64,000 nt of DNA from Oxytricha trifallax (taxonomy: Eukaryota > Ciliophora > Spirotrichea > Sporadotrichida > Oxytrichidae), in the NCBI GenBank assembly GCA_000711775.1, contig ARYC01001452.1, positions 1-64,000 on the forward strand, read 5' to 3'. Position 1 is the stretch's first letter, and each line of letters opens with the position of its first letter. This document shows, piece by piece, positions 1 through 10,996 of this stretch. Under the pieces are notes generated by a model. That model made no database searches. It was given only the letters and a program-made list of their open reading frames with translations, and was not told the DNA's origin. Both the position numbers and the translations under genes were made by a program.

Positions 1-1062
1 CTTGGATAGTTAATGCAATAGTTCTAAATTTGAAACTAAACTCTGAGTCGAACTTAAAGTACATTGGGGTTAGACGCTTAGACTTGTTGAGCAATGATGC
101 AACTTCATACTTCCAGTATTACAATTAGATGAATAAACTTATCAATCAGGGTGTCTTCTCATTTAAGGATAATGAAGATGATTACGTGAAGACACTTGCA
201 AAGTACTTGAATTTCTTGGGGTTCGTTTAAATTAGAATCATGTACTTGCTTTCAACTAAAGAAGTCGTCTTCCAGATGAAAGATTTGCAAAACGATTTCC
301 AATACAGTTGGCTGAAACTTTATTTAGGCCAGCACGCTAAATATAGAGCAAATCACGAATTCAACCTTTTGAAAGATCACAGAGATGCCAAATTCATTCT
401 GCCTTGCTAGAATCTCTTCTTTGACAGTGATGAGAGCCTTTTCATCTAAAACTTTAAGATCAACTAGAAATGCCAACCTCTTGGGAAATTCCTTATGCAT
501 GTACCAAAACTTAAGGAAGTTTTTAGACTTAGGATAGCTCTAGGTGTATGTATTGCAAATATTGAGCTAATGCAGCGAGGTATATTCGCTCCTCATCAAA
601 GTATTATGAGATATCTTGTTGGTACCACTTCATTCAACTTGAGAGTGCTAATAGCTGGACTGGACTTTGCTTTCTTGAAGGAGCGTCTCTTCAAAATACT
701 TGGAGTGGGTTCAGCATAACTTCCGACAAATTGCAGCAAGCAGCTAGAGACGACAAAGCTATTCACTAATCTAATGAATACTTGAACAAACCAATTGCTT
801 TCATTCTTACTTAGTGCTAAAGTCAGGATAGGATAATTTGTTTTTGAAGGTTTCTAAAGACGCTTATCTTTCAGATAAAGAGAAAGTTGTTCCAGAGTAT
901 GGAAGTTAGTTTAGAGGCTATGGCTAAGTGCAACGACTCTGGTCTGGCAAGATCACTTTAAAGGCTGCTGCTAATAAACTACTAAGCATGATTGAAGATG
1001 AATATCCACGACATACCATGCACCTTAAGGATGAAATCGCGTTCTTAAACAACTGTCAGTGA
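1..1062 (+). CDS. 3' part of unidentified gene, frame-shifted
   Basis: Not recognised. From about base 3 a long open frame (TAA/TAG as Gln) runs with protein-like composition, including segments such as YSWLKLYLGQHAKYRANHEF and KFILPCQNLFFDSDESLF. Near 570 the protein-like sequence moves to another frame (SANSWTGLCFLEGASLQ, ITSDKLQQAARDDKA), and near 820 it moves again (LSDKEKVVPEYGSQFRGYG, ending FLNNCQ at a TGA at 1060-1062). The upstream part lies outside the window. The frame changes could be small unremoved germline spacers, decay or assembly indels. No domain was recognised. It is followed by AT-rich non-coding DNA and minisatellite islands. Confidence 0.5.
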
Positions 1063-2736
1063 CTAATTCGCAAACTATTAATAATCCCTTCCCTAATGCA
1101 TTCACAACCTAATCTCTTGCACTATACTCTTTAATCTAATTTACTCTTCTATTATACTTTGTGATTGCACTCTACTAAATGACTAGATAATGCAGCAATC
1201 GATTGCAGTATTCATATGCACTTATATTAGGCATAAATTTTTCATTATTATGAGATTTTATCAAATTTTGGGTTTTGAGGTTGCATGGTTCCACCCTTAG
1301 GTTGTATGGCTCCAGGAAGATATCCTGAAGATATCTTTAAATTTCAAAGTCATAAAATTTTGGAGAATATTGCTAATAGCTCTGCTTACTTTATGATTAG
1401 CGAGCCTCACTACATTGTTTTGATATAATACCATAGATGCATATTTAAATGCAAATACAAGCTGATCTGATCGTCTATGGGTTAGTATTCAAGAGGCCAA
1501 ACTTCAAAAATTCTTAGTTTTTCATGACAGTTTATAACAGCTTTCAAACCCCTAGTTTGAGCCTCTAACTTCAAACATCGATTTTGCCTAAGGGCTCTGA
1601 CTTCAACTCTAATGATGTTTTCGATGCCTCTGAGATGTTTAATGATGATTTTGATGATTTTGGGATGGTTAGGTGAGATGGGTAAGTCAAGTGTATTGGA
1701 CTTAAGTTTGAGAATAGGCCTAAATTTCAAAGCTATACTACAGTTAAGAAGTCAAAACCACTCTATAGTAAAACCTACATTTTCTTGCCACTCTTATCAA
1801 AATACCACCATACCCTCTCCAATCAATGCAATTAGGTATAGCAACATCATATATAAGTGATTAAGCTCAACTTAAGGGGGTTTAGTCGAATTTGAGAGGC
1901 TAGGTTGCATGAATCCACTCTAAGGTTGTATGGTTCCAGATGAAGATATCCTGAAGATACCTCAAGGTTGTATGGTTCACCCCTTAGGTTGTATGGTTCC
2001 AGGAAGATATCCTGAAGATATCTCAAATTTCATGTACCAGTGTATAAAAAATCGCTAAGTATGTATAGGGTTCAATTAGAAGTACTAAAGCTGCTTATTC
2101 AAACTACTATGCAAGAATCAACCTAAAGTTGTATGGATCCAGGTTGCATGGCTCCAGCTGTATGACTCCAGGTTGTATGGTTCCAAAAATGCCCTATTTA
2201 AGCCAGCGAATTTCATAATAATTCATTATCAAATTAAAATTTTCGCAAATTTGGGGCTAAAACCAAACTTTTGCCTCCTCAATTTCTGTGCCCTAACTTT
2301 AGACTCCTCCCTATATTTTATACTACCCATCATTTTAACATGCTCCTTCTACCGGAGCATTAGGGTCCAGCCGCAGCCTATGGTTGGATACCCTCCATTT
2401 AAGAGTAAAATACTGTTTTAAAGTAGGTTTTAGAAAATTTCTCTGTTTTTTAGTGGTTTTACACTTATTGTTTAAGTTTCAAAAGGCTTAGTTCCAAAAA
2501 TCCATTGTATTATTAAAAATAATCATAAATACACGCTCTATTAACTCATAGAGCTATGCTGTAATAAGAGAGTAAAATTGGATACCTCAATTATAGAGTC
2601 TAATAGAAAATGAAAATCATTATGATTTTTAAGGAGTATCTCTAAATAGAAAAATTCTTTGATTCTTTGATTTCAGAGTTTATAAGATTTTGATTTGTCA
2701 AACCTACTCTACCTACTTTAAGAGCAACTAAATTTA
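1063..2736. other. Non-coding AT-rich stretch with minisatellite islands
   Basis: I see no convincing coding sequence here; the open frames present have no protein-like continuity. The stretch holds three islands of a 15-bp repeat, listed separately, embedded in AT-rich DNA. Confidence 0.5.
1276..2187. repeat. Minisatellite islands, unit about GGTTGTATGGTTCCA
   Basis: Imperfect copies of GGTTGTATGGTTCCA (also with TGCATGG or TGGCTCC) lie at about 1278-1315, 1903-2005 and 2113-2186. Several are followed by GAAGATATCCTGAAGATATC, a partly palindromic motif built from AGATATC. The same unit recurs at 7020-7165 and the AGATATC motif recurs in both arms of the palindrome at 18101-19088. The spacing is irregular and the islands are separated by AT-rich DNA, so this is a dispersed repeat family rather than one array. 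Confidence 0.75.
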
Positions 2737-3243
2737 AAAAATGCAGTAATTTAAAGTCTCACTGACCAAGTAATTGATTCTGGCAAAATCAGAGATTTCA
2801 TAATCAAAGTGAAATTAAATCAAAGTAATTATCAAAACTTCCCAAAAGTTAGAACCCAATATTTAAATTAGTAGAAACCCTACTTAAGCGAGACAGTTTA
2901 TAATTAAATTTATGAAATGTTCTCCAGTTGATTAAAAAGACTAAATACTTAAATCAACAGATCGTTAGGCTGCGATTCAAGTGGATATTGGAATCCTAGA
3001 ATTCAAAGCCGCTGATCCTTCCTTTGGTGGGTATTGGAAGACACCATTGGAGGCGGTATTCTTCCCCAACCTCTAAGTTTGTTTATTGGAACTCATTCTT
3101 ACGTTGGGTACAGAAGAATACTGAGGAGAAATAATCATCACTGTGGGGCCCCAAACATTTATTATCTTAATCTTTTTATAGTTGGATGCAGGAAATCAAA
3201 TCAAGCATGGAGACATCAGAGAACTCGTAATCACAGTAAGTAA
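2737..3243 (+). CDS. Coding-like segment, unidentified
   Basis: Two or three plus-strand frames take turns in looking like protein: around 2760-2930 (KVKLNQSNYQNFPKV, SETVYNQIYEMF) and around 2915-3240 (FVYWNSFLRWVQKNTEEKQS). GC content rises here compared with the flanks. No family recognised. It may be one or more MDSs of a gene with unremoved spacers. Frame and ends are uncertain. Confidence 0.35.
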
Positions 3244-3824
3244 TTATTCAAATTTTGTTTAATTAATCTCCTTTTTAATCTTTTTCATAGGAATAAATCA
3301 AATTACGAGATAATCATTAAGGAGTTCCTAAATAAAACAACGATCGTTGGTACTTTGCATGTAGGGATTAGGGCATAGGGTTTTAGTTTTAAGCTTCTCT
3401 ATTATATTAATTCCTTTGTTTTGAATATTTTGGCTACTTTTGACTTAAAATCTTTTGCTTATTTAGTGTTTTAGACACTATTATTGGTAACTTATAACTG
3501 TGTTGCTTGGTTTAGGGCATTTAAATTCATATTCTACGCGATTATTTCATTTAATTAGAGAGGTTTCTCAATTTTAGTTTCATTAGAATTAAATTATTAG
3601 TTAAATTAACTCACATTTTTATAAATCACTCTTTCAGTGTAATTACCCTTAGTATATAACTAAGGGATTTTAGTTTAATTTAAGTTTAAGTAAAATCAGA
3701 GATTAATGGGATTTTAAGTTTAAAGCATGTAAATTAGCATAGTGTAGAAGTTATGAATGGTGTTATGAATCACAAAACGCAAATATTAATAACTTTTAAT
3801 AATTATAAACTCTTTTATCATAGA
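3244..3824. other. AT-rich stretch, nothing recognised
   Basis: No protein-like frame, repeat or RNA signature was seen in this AT-rich interval between the coding-like segment and the small minus-strand gene. Confidence 0.4.
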
Positions 3825-4392
3825 TCACACTGTAAAACTAACTGATCCAACAAAATCTTAGGGTTCAGGCATTTCATGCGATGTTAGCTGCTTCCTCATT
3901 TCTTCATCATACTTATTCACAGTCTTTCTGTATTCTCCCTTGATTTAGCTATAAATTGAGCGTTAGCGATAGTTTGAATAGTATAATAGTATTGCTTACT
4001 CCACCTGTATAAGACTGTAGTTATCAAAGCTGAAGAACCAACCGTCTGAAGGATCGTCAGGATCAAGATTAATATACTATGAGTGCATGTGTGGATCCTC
4101 CTTCTTGAATGGGTATATCCATACGTTATGATAGCCACACCACTTATAGGTTACCACCACAATTGGTTCACTCGGAGCAACCTCCAGAAGTACAACGTTT
4201 GAAAATCCACTTTGAGGATCCACCTGGAACTTGAAAGTTCGCTTGAAGCGTTTATCGATCACCTATACTTGAGGAATGGGTTAACTTTGATGAGTTGCTC
4301 ACCTTGTAAATCTCCACGACGTATCCACCAGGTGCATGAGCAGAGTGCTTGAAGGTGAAGCAGTGCTGCTTCGTAAGTTTGCTTGACTTCAT
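3825..4392 (-). CDS. Complete small hypothetical protein with one 40-nt intron
   Basis: A minus-strand frame starts at an ATG (4390-4392), runs MKSSKLTKQHCFTFKHSAHA, is interrupted by a GT...AG intron (4263-4302), then continues to a TGA at 3825-3827. The spliced product is about 175 residues with several TAA/TAG Gln codons. The sequence is rich in aromatic and beta-type residues (VVVTYKWCGYHNVWIYPF, DGWFFSFDNYSLIQ) with an acidic/charged C-terminal third. No domain was recognised, and no signal peptide or membrane segment is evident. It needs no spacer removal, unlike most genes here, so it may be a one-segment gene or a transposon cargo gene. Neighbouring coding pieces run on the opposite strand. 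Confidence 0.7.
4263..4302 (-). other. Predicted 40-nt spliceosomal intron
   Basis: On the minus strand this starts GTGAGC and ends TATAG. Removing it joins two protein-like frames (GYVVEIYK to VIDKRFKRTF) that are otherwise out of phase. Confidence 0.7.
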
Positions 4393-4489
4393 TCTTAAGT
4401 TTTATTATAGAATTATATGATTATTACTTAATAATAAATATAAAGAACTCATTTAAGTATTAAAGACTATATATTTTACTGATAAGGCT

Positions 4490-4745
4490 GCGCTTCATTA
4501 TTACTTGAAGCTCAAACTATACTACCCTTAGTTGTGAACATCCGCTGAGTTGATCAACCAAGCTCTTAAGCTTAAGCAGGCCTATACCTAAAGTTCATGA
4601 TTTCTATCACAAATCGGATAAGTTCTTAGTTGTCTCCTTTGTACATTAAGCTTTAATTACTAATGCTATTCAGTTGGGCAACTGCCTTTACTATTCCTCC
4701 AATGGATTCTATCATTACTATAGCTACTCTTGCCATATTTTGGTC
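4490..4745 (+). CDS. Coding-like fragment, unidentified
   Basis: Plus-strand reading gives ALHYYLKLKLYYPQL, then a TGA, then SAELINQALKLKQAYTQ, and in the next frame HDFYHKSDKFLVVSFVHQAL and a Tyr/Ser-rich stretch. The composition is protein-like but frames break at least twice. No family recognised; it could be an MDS or a pseudogene fragment. Confidence 0.35.
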
Positions 4746-4833
4746 ATTATTAATATTGATTATTATATTTATATCTCAATAAGAGATTACACTAATACTA
4801 ATAGTTATTATATTAATTTCTAATATATTAAAT

Positions 4834-6150
4834 ATGAAAACAACCAAGAATTCATAAAATTCAAGCAATCACTCTGAAATGCATTCGCAGTCTTAGTAAG
4901 AATAATCGCACACCTCGATCGTCAGCGACGATCATTTTAGCTAGCACTCCTTTGAAAGCATTAAGTAGAGTTGAGTCAAGATTCAGGACAAGCAAATCAT
5001 AAAGTGAGGACCTGTAATTTTGGGGAAGAATTTCGTTCAAGTGGTTGCACCAGCTAAGTATTCGTATAATACGGGAGCTCTCCTCAACTCTGGTGAAGTT
5101 CCCCTCAAGAGGATTCTTTATAAGGAGGTTTGATCATTAAGATGCCATTGGATGGTATAGATTCTTACTTAAAGGACGTGATTGATTTAAAGAGTATGCA
5201 TGACGATGATTCACTGTGTCAATTTCTGGAGCAGTTCTTGAGTCAATTTCGCAATTCAAAGTTGGTAAGTAGAATAATCTAAAATTTAAGTATCACTCTA
5301 ATATAATGCTAATTTAGAAACCCCAGTCGATTTAAGAAGGATAGCCAGTGCAGTTGATATAAACAGGTTTAATCTCTTTTATACAGAATAGAATTTAGTT
5401 AAACCGTGGATTACCTAAGGATTGTAATCCATACCTAAAACCTTGAGATGCCAAGCTTGCCCATAAACGATTAGAGATAGTAAGAATGTATATGGAAGAT
5501 TAGTTGAAGCCAAAGTAAATTTCGAAGAAGTTGCGAGTGACAGCAGAGTTTGTATCAAGAACTGTTGAGAAGTTTAAGCATGAGTTGAAAACCAAAGTAT
5601 TGCATCCTTAAGAACCAAAAAAATCTGGCAAGAGGAGGGAGAGAGTTAATGAGCAGCTGGTTGCTGCTGTTGGTGAATGCATTGAAGAGGTTGGGATTTA
5701 TCAGTGCACTGGAAGAAATATTCATAATCGATTGCAAGAAATGAAGATAAGCTCGCCATCAAAGTATCCATTCAAAGTGCCTTGCATCTCAACGATTCAC
5801 AAAATTCTCAAGGAGTAGTTTCATCTGAAGTTTGGCAAGACAGAGGCAGCGAATGTCATATATAGAGATCCTGCTTATAACAGCAAGCGCTTATGGGTGA
5901 GTTGACTGCTATCATAGTTTCTAAGAGAGGAAGCAGTAATTATATCAGTGGATGAAAGCAACTTCAGATCTGACTACTTGCCTCCTAAATAGTGGGCACT
6001 AAATCAAAAGAGCATTCTTGGCAAGAGGAAGAATAATGAGAGCAAACTCATCGCAAGTAAAAGTATGATAAATAATCGCGAGCGATAAGGAGCTGCAGTA
6101 TGGAGAGATGCTGCTTGGCAAGCAGTTGAATGATGAGTATTCTTAAAAAT
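4834..6150 (+). CDS. IS630/Tc1-type transposase, N-terminal half (HTH and first catalytic Asp)
   Basis: The region begins with a Ser/Gln-rich leader (MKTTKNSQNSSNHSEMHS) and an unidentified segment (GKNFVQVVAPAKYSYNTGA). After a 53-nt intron and a further linker comes a helix-turn-helix-like region near 5470-5570 (EDQLKPKQISKKLRVTAEFV). A catalytic-core start follows near 5940-6040: VISVDESNFRSDYLPP, where D of VDES fits the first acidic residue of the DDE triad. Two introns are visible (5265-5317 and 5897-5917). In-frame TGAs occur in the leader and before the HTH, so this copy may be decayed or carry spacers. The remaining core (second D and E) is found only after 7380. A domesticated, intron-bearing transposase gene or a decayed element are both possible. 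Confidence 0.6.
5265..5317 (+). other. Predicted 53-nt intron
   Basis: It starts GTAAGTAGAATAATC and ends AATTTAG, joining FRNSKL to KPQSIQEG in frame. It is more AT-rich than its flanks. Confidence 0.6.
5897..5917 (+). other. Predicted 21-nt intron
   Basis: GTGAGTTGACTGCTATCATAG lies between NSKRLW and FLREEAVIISVDE. It contains an in-frame TGA, and its removal keeps the frame. This is very short even for a ciliate intron. Confidence 0.5.
6050..6074 (+). other. Candidate 25-bp IES with ATCGC pointer
   Basis: ATCGC occurs at 6050-6054 and 6075-6079. Removing one copy and the 20 bp between them joins NNESKLIA to SDKELQYGEML in one frame. The interval is AT-rich. A 5-bp repeat can occur by chance, so this is tentative. 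Confidence 0.35.
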
Positions 6151-6960
6151 TATCTTATTCATTGGATGTAGTTTCATCTATAGGATCAAACGATTTACCT
6201 GCTTAAAATACTTCTAAAGCCATCAATCTGTAAGCTAAGGCAAAGGATTCATAATCATCCAAACTTCATTCAAAAATGCAGAGTAAAGCAAGGCCAATTT
6301 CAAAACCCCATCCTAGTACCAGTACTTTAAATAAGTTGGCTAAACAATCGATTTTAAAGAAATCCTAGAAATCATCAAGCAGCTCTATAGTAAGCCATTC
6401 CTTAATAGTTTTGATTTACAATTTTACAGAAGTTAGGCATTTTACAAACTCCACCTCGTTAGAATTTGAAAGCAAAGTAGTAACTAAAGTAGGATCTATC
6501 CCCCATACTTGAAGTTGAAGATACTCCCAATTACCAATCGAGTACTTTGAAGAAATTCAGAAATTTGAAGTTGCAGAGCACTGCAAAGAAAGTCACTTCA
6601 GATGATGAGCAGATCAAACGAATTCATTCAGGGCTCGCGCCATTGATTGACAAGGTGTCAAAATTAAAATTGTAATCAACTTTAAAGAAATCAAGCAGTT
6701 CGCTATTGAGTTAGAGATAGAGAGAAGTTGTTCAGCTCACTCCAAGAAAGCTGTCGCTATCAGTTTTGAGCAGCTCGAATATTGATGAAAGTAAGTATAC
6801 AAAAGATAATTTGAAGGTTGATGGTTGTTGCATGATGATAGTATCTGATAAAATCGTTCTGTTCTTGATAATGCCAAACTATCATACTCAGCTTAGTTTG
6901 AGCGATTACTTATCTTTGATAACTTCAAGAATGAGAGAGATGCAAGTTGAGATGTGAACT
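6080..6960 (+). CDS. Ser/Lys/Gln-rich coding-like insert in the transposase gene
   Basis: From DKELQYGEMLLGKQLNDEY the frame stays open through a low-complexity region with repeated [S/T]LKK blocks (SILKKSQKSSSSS, STLKKFRNLKLQS, STLKKSSSSLLS). A 40-nt GT...AG intron (about 6397-6436, GTAAGCC to TTTACAG) fits between SSSSSI and KLGILQTPPR. It is probably disordered and basic. It sits between the two halves of the transposase core, where the family normally has only about 90 residues between first and second Asp. It may be a fused exon, a second gene or part of a germline insertion. Confidence 0.4.
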
Positions 6961-7019
6961 CTGGGAATAATACTATGATTGGAACTACCATGGTAGATGA
7001 AGATACCCTGAAGATATCT

Positions 7020-7165
7020 CTTGGATTGCATGGTTCCGCGCTGAGGTTGTATGGCTCCAGGTTGTATGGTTCCTGGTTGTATGGATCCGAATTGTATAGA
7101 TCCATGTTGTATGGTTCCACCCTTGGGTTGCATGGTTCCACCCTTGGGTTGTATGGTTCCAGTTC
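7020..7165. repeat. Minisatellite inside the split transposase region
   Basis: About nine imperfect copies of the 15-bp GGTTGTATGGTTCCA unit, preceded by the GAAGATA(C/T)CCTGAAGATATC motif at about 6996-7018. In one forward frame it is open and encodes repeated LYGS blocks, but the same unit is non-coding elsewhere (1.3-2.2 kb), so the coding reading is probably incidental. Confidence 0.75.
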
Positions 7166-7389
7166 TCACAAATTCAACAAATCTCATTTCAAACCACTAA
7201 TCATGATGCAAACTTCCATCAAACTACTAAGATTATAATTCAACTACCGTCCTAAAACCAAATTAACTTTACTTATAGATCACCCATCACAAAATCATAA
7301 CCAATAAGAAGAATCCAAAGAATGTGATCAACCCTGTGTATATATTCTAGATCAAAGTCAGATTAATCTCAATTATAAGCCAATCTCTC

Positions 7390-7956
7390 AGTATCGATAG
7401 GAAATGCTCTCCAATTTAGGCGATTATGGTTGAGAGCAAGACAGTTGTCGATTGCTAAGTAAACAGTGAAGAGGTAACAGTATTCTATGGGTTTGATAGC
7501 TGCAATCGCAGTTGACAGAGTGGTCTCCACTCAAATAATTGAGGGAGCTTTTGATTCAGTGCTGTTTGAGAACTTTATATGTCAGACGCTGAGAAGTATA
7601 AGAACTTACAAAGATATATGCAATAAGAAGGTGGTGCTTTTAATGGATAATGCCATAATTCATAAGTATTCTGAGATGCTTGCGACTGCTCGTCGCTTCA
7701 AAGTCAACGTACTCTTCAATGCAGAATACTCGCCCTGGCTCAACCCAATCGAACAGTTGTTTGCATACATCAAGAAGAACCTCAAGTAGCAGAACATTAA
7801 CAGCAAGTAAGCATACTCTCATAACTAACTTATAGAGTGCAGCTGGTTAAACGCATCCAAGAAATAATAAAAAACATGAGTGAGGATGATGTTCGAGGAC
7901 TCTGGGCATTCAGTATCAAGAAATGGATACATACTCTGAGGTATGGCTTTGTATGA
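7390..7956 (+). CDS. IS630/Tc1-type transposase, C-terminal half (second Asp and Glu)
   Basis: The plus-strand frame gives RRLWLRARQLSIAKQTVKRQ, then MGLIAAIAVDRVVSTQ, then KKVVLLMDNAIIHKY (second catalytic Asp in MDN) and EYSPWLNPIEQLFAYIKKNL (catalytic Glu in PIE). Order and spacing match the C-terminal half of an IS630/Tc1 DDE core. A 29-nt intron (7807-7835, GTAAGC to TATAG) joins QQNINSK to VQLVKRIQEIIKNMSED, ending at a TGA at 7954-7956. With the 4.8-6.1 kb part it would complete a DDE transposase, but the 1.3-kb gap must be removed or read through. Confidence 0.65.
7807..7835 (+). other. Predicted 29-nt intron
   Basis: GTAAGCATACTC to AACTTATAG. Its removal joins the transposase C-terminal tail to a further helical tail that ends in TGA. 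Confidence 0.55.
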
Positions 7957-8439
7957 GATTCTACTCAAAAACCAGAATAGCATCATACTTTGAAATTTCT
8001 ATAAGCGCTTATACTAATGCATTGTCATTATTACTGCCTATACTATTTCTGCTACTATTACTGCTGTTATTAATACTATACTTAAAATCAATCTATAAAT
8101 GTATGTGTATTGCCCGAAATCGCAGTTTTCATAAGTCTGTTCATACAAGAGTGAATTCTTGACGAATGGCATCAAATTCTGGACAATTTTTCTCTATATA
8201 GAAAACTTCTATACACTCAAGTTGAACACCAGAGGATTTGAACATCATAGGCTATAATTGAACAAAAATTGGTTTAAAATCAGATATTTCAAGAATTGAA
8301 TGGGTTGGTGAGAGAGGAGATGCTCTGAGCATCATGCTACCCAGTTTGATAGAAATCCAGCAAAAAACTAGCAAATTCGCAACTTCTGCTCGATTTTTTT
8401 GACCAGCTGAGATTTGCAGGTACTGCTGCAGCATTAAAC
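7957..8439. other. No gene recognised
   Basis: AT-rich sequence downstream of the transposase half. Open frames here have Leu/Ile runs from low complexity and no support as genes. Confidence 0.4.
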
Positions 8440-8950
8440 TTTATGACCACCAAATTTTTCACAAAATTGACCAGCAACAACGATTTTCAAGATTTTTTAC
8501 CACTCTGCTCCAAATTTGGCTTGGTCACCGAATATATGTGAAAAGTGACACATAACACTAAATTCAGACTAAAAACTGCGATTTTTTGAGATTTTGACCA
8601 CAACTCTGGTCATTTTGGTTAAATACAAGCACTCTGGTCACTTTTAGAGAGAATCTCAACTTTTATCTCTACTCTGGTCACTTGTAATAAAAAAATGTAC
8701 TTTGGCCACTTTTTTGACCACTCTGCTCAAATAGGGGAGACAAACATACAAAAACAGAAATTTTGACCACTACTCTGGTCACATGGGTTGAAATCATGCA
8801 CTCTGGTCAATTTCACAGAAAATGCATAATTTGGACACTTTAGAGATGTTCCTGATGATGCATGGTGATATTGACACAAAAACCTAATAAAAGTGACTAT
8901 TTCGAAATAATAAGTAGTAATTTGACCACTTTTCGCATATAAGACAAAAC
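8440..8950. repeat. Satellite-like repeat with TGACCA / TGGTCA units
   Basis: Roughly ten imperfect units contain TTTTGACCAC followed by ACTCTGGTCA, at irregular 30-60-bp spacing. TGACCA and TGGTCA are reverse complements, so each unit is a small imperfect palindrome. The block is sharply bounded by ordinary AT-rich DNA. Confidence 0.7.
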
Positions 8951-9589
8951 GCATAGTAAATTAGCAGTAATTATATATTTATTAAATTTTGAATTTTAAT
9001 TTTTACATTTCCCGATTCGAATGTATTTTATCAATAATAAAGTGTTATACTTTAAGCTAGAAGCTCTACCATATTAACAATTGTCAAAATGTTAATGGCT
9101 TTAATTTGATATATGATTAATGTTTCAATTTTAATTCTTAATGTTAAGGCATTTTTATAATTTCAACATGAGAATATAGAAGAGTGGTTTTGGAACAGAG
9201 GATTGTCAGTTCGATTTCGATCACAGAGTGAACTGCTACCAGAAATTTAAATTAACTGAGGCGCGAATGAAGTTGAGTAAAAAAAGCGTTCTACTCTCTT
9301 GTAAAGAAATACCATTCCCGATTCAAACATAGATAAGAAGTCACAGACCTTAAACGAAAAAAAATTAAAGATGCTTCAGGACTTACGAAGCACTCTCAGA
9401 TACTTTTAATAATTTTATATTATTTAAGCTAGACATTAAAAGTGATAGAGGGGATGAATTATCTAATCATATCCTCAAAATCTAAAAATTTACAAGTCTT
9501 TTTGAACTCTAGGAAATTCTTTGTGATTTTTAAAAAAATATTTAACAAACCCTTAAGATCATTAAGTCTTTAAATATTTTTTATTAGCA

Positions 9590-9845
9590 AAAATTCTAAG
9601 TACGATGAAATGAGAAAAGAGTACACCTCTCAATTTGGTTGTTCACCTCGCTCTTCCTCAAATTAAAAGGGTTTAGCAGATTGTCTAATTCAACTAGTAC
9701 TGGTGAGTATTCCTACAAATATTATTCTCATGGCTATGCAAGTAAAAAAACAAAGCGAGAGGGTTCTTGGGCTTATAAAGCAGGCTATCACTACTAATCA
9801 CTTCATGAGTCTTATGATAAACATATTAGAATATCTTACTTATAT
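9590..9845 (+). CDS. Coding-like segment, Tyr/Ser/Lys-rich
   Basis: Plus-strand reading gives SKYDEMRKEYTSQFGCSPRS, then after a one-base frame change near 9665 SNSTSTGEYSYKYYSHGYAS and SWAYKAGYHYQSLHESYD. Low-complexity but protein-like, bounded by AT-rich DNA. No family recognised; probably an MDS. Confidence 0.4.
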
Positions 9846-10017
9846 TTAATATTAATAAATCTTTGTTAAGTAAATAGAATAAAAATTTTATTGACTTTTC
9901 TTTCAAAAGCATAGAATAAAATAATATTCAAAGCTAATTATTTATTAATCCAGATAAAAACATATCTTATCAACGATTAATATTTTGAATATATAATATT
10001 TTTAAAAGCATACAGAA

Positions 10018-10195
10018 CAAGAAAATGGATTTAGCATTGAAAGGAGAAGAAACTTTGAGAAGAAGTATTACGAATATAGAAATAATTACAATAACAAGAT
10101 TATTAAGAGTACATTAATAGAAGGTAGAGATTCAGAAAGGACTAATACAGGTGGAAATCTTATCAGTATTATGAATAGAAATATCAAAAATTGAG
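10018..10195 (+). CDS. Coding-like segment, Asn/Tyr/Arg-rich
   Basis: A frame reading ENGFSIERRRNFEKKYYEYR, then KSTLIEGRDSERTNTGGN, ends at a TGA. It has few TAA/TAG. It may continue the 9.6-kb segment after an AT-rich spacer. Function unknown. Confidence 0.35.
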
Positions 10196-10351
10196 TGTAA
10201 AATTATATAATTCAAAATCTAGTGAAAAACTAGTTTTTTAATATAAAAGAGGAACTTAAAAATTATTTAATCTAAAACTCATATAATTAAGTAGTTAGAA
10301 AGAAAGCATATGATGTATTTTACTTTGTATTTATAATCGTTTCATAAAGAA

Positions 10352-10996
10352 ATTCTAAAACCCCATGAGAATAATTTAGCGAGAAATCGTGGGTTATAAA
10401 AATCAGGTAGATCAAGAAAGAGAATTATATGATCATTAAATTATCTTAATCATTTAATTTATTAAAATTATTCAAAATTAGTTTTTAGAATTTACTATTT
10501 CATTTTAGACTTCTCTCAATCTTATTTCACACAAAAAAATTATTTCAAATCTTAGTCATTGATGAATAATTTAAGACTTTATCTATTTCTTCAGATAAAG
10601 TGCCTTTCTGAAATTTTGTTTTCCTTTAATTTTTTGTGAATTTCTTCAATATTCTTTAGCTTTTGTGTAGAGTAAATTCTCTTATTCTTTTATGATTTCC
10701 TCTAAAATTTAAAAGATAATCCTCAACAAATAACAGGGATGGAATTATATTAATTAAACTATTGAATTAGGATATATAAAAGACTATTTAGATCAAAGAA
10801 CTATAATATGAAGCACATGTTCATATGGTAAAACATATGTAATAAAAATATGAATATCAGATCTCGAATCCCTAAGTTGCTTTAATTTCTAATACATATA
10901 GTTTAGTTTTATTTTATTTCTTTATTTTCTTGATTAATCTGCATTTCTATAACCCACGATTTTTCGCTAGAATTATTCTCATGGGATTTTATCAAA
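10352..10996. mobile_element. MITE-like element with about 65-70-bp terminal inverted repeats
   Basis: The left arm (about 10352-10420) contains CCCATGAGAATAATT and AATCGTGGGTTATA; the right arm (about 10925-10996) holds the inverted copies, TATAACCCACGATT and AATTATTCTCATGGG. The arms are about 80-90% alike by eye. The 500-bp centre is AT-rich and carries no transposase. No clear target duplication was found. Confidence 0.55.

Noticed and set aside
1482-2421. Short open frames between the minisatellite islands
   Set aside because: Both strands are open by chance, with no protein-like pattern and overlap with repeats.
7020-7165. Repeat array as a CRISPR or as a coding LYGS-repeat protein
   Set aside because: Units are contiguous and variable with no unique spacers, and the same unit is non-coding at 1.3-2.2 kb.
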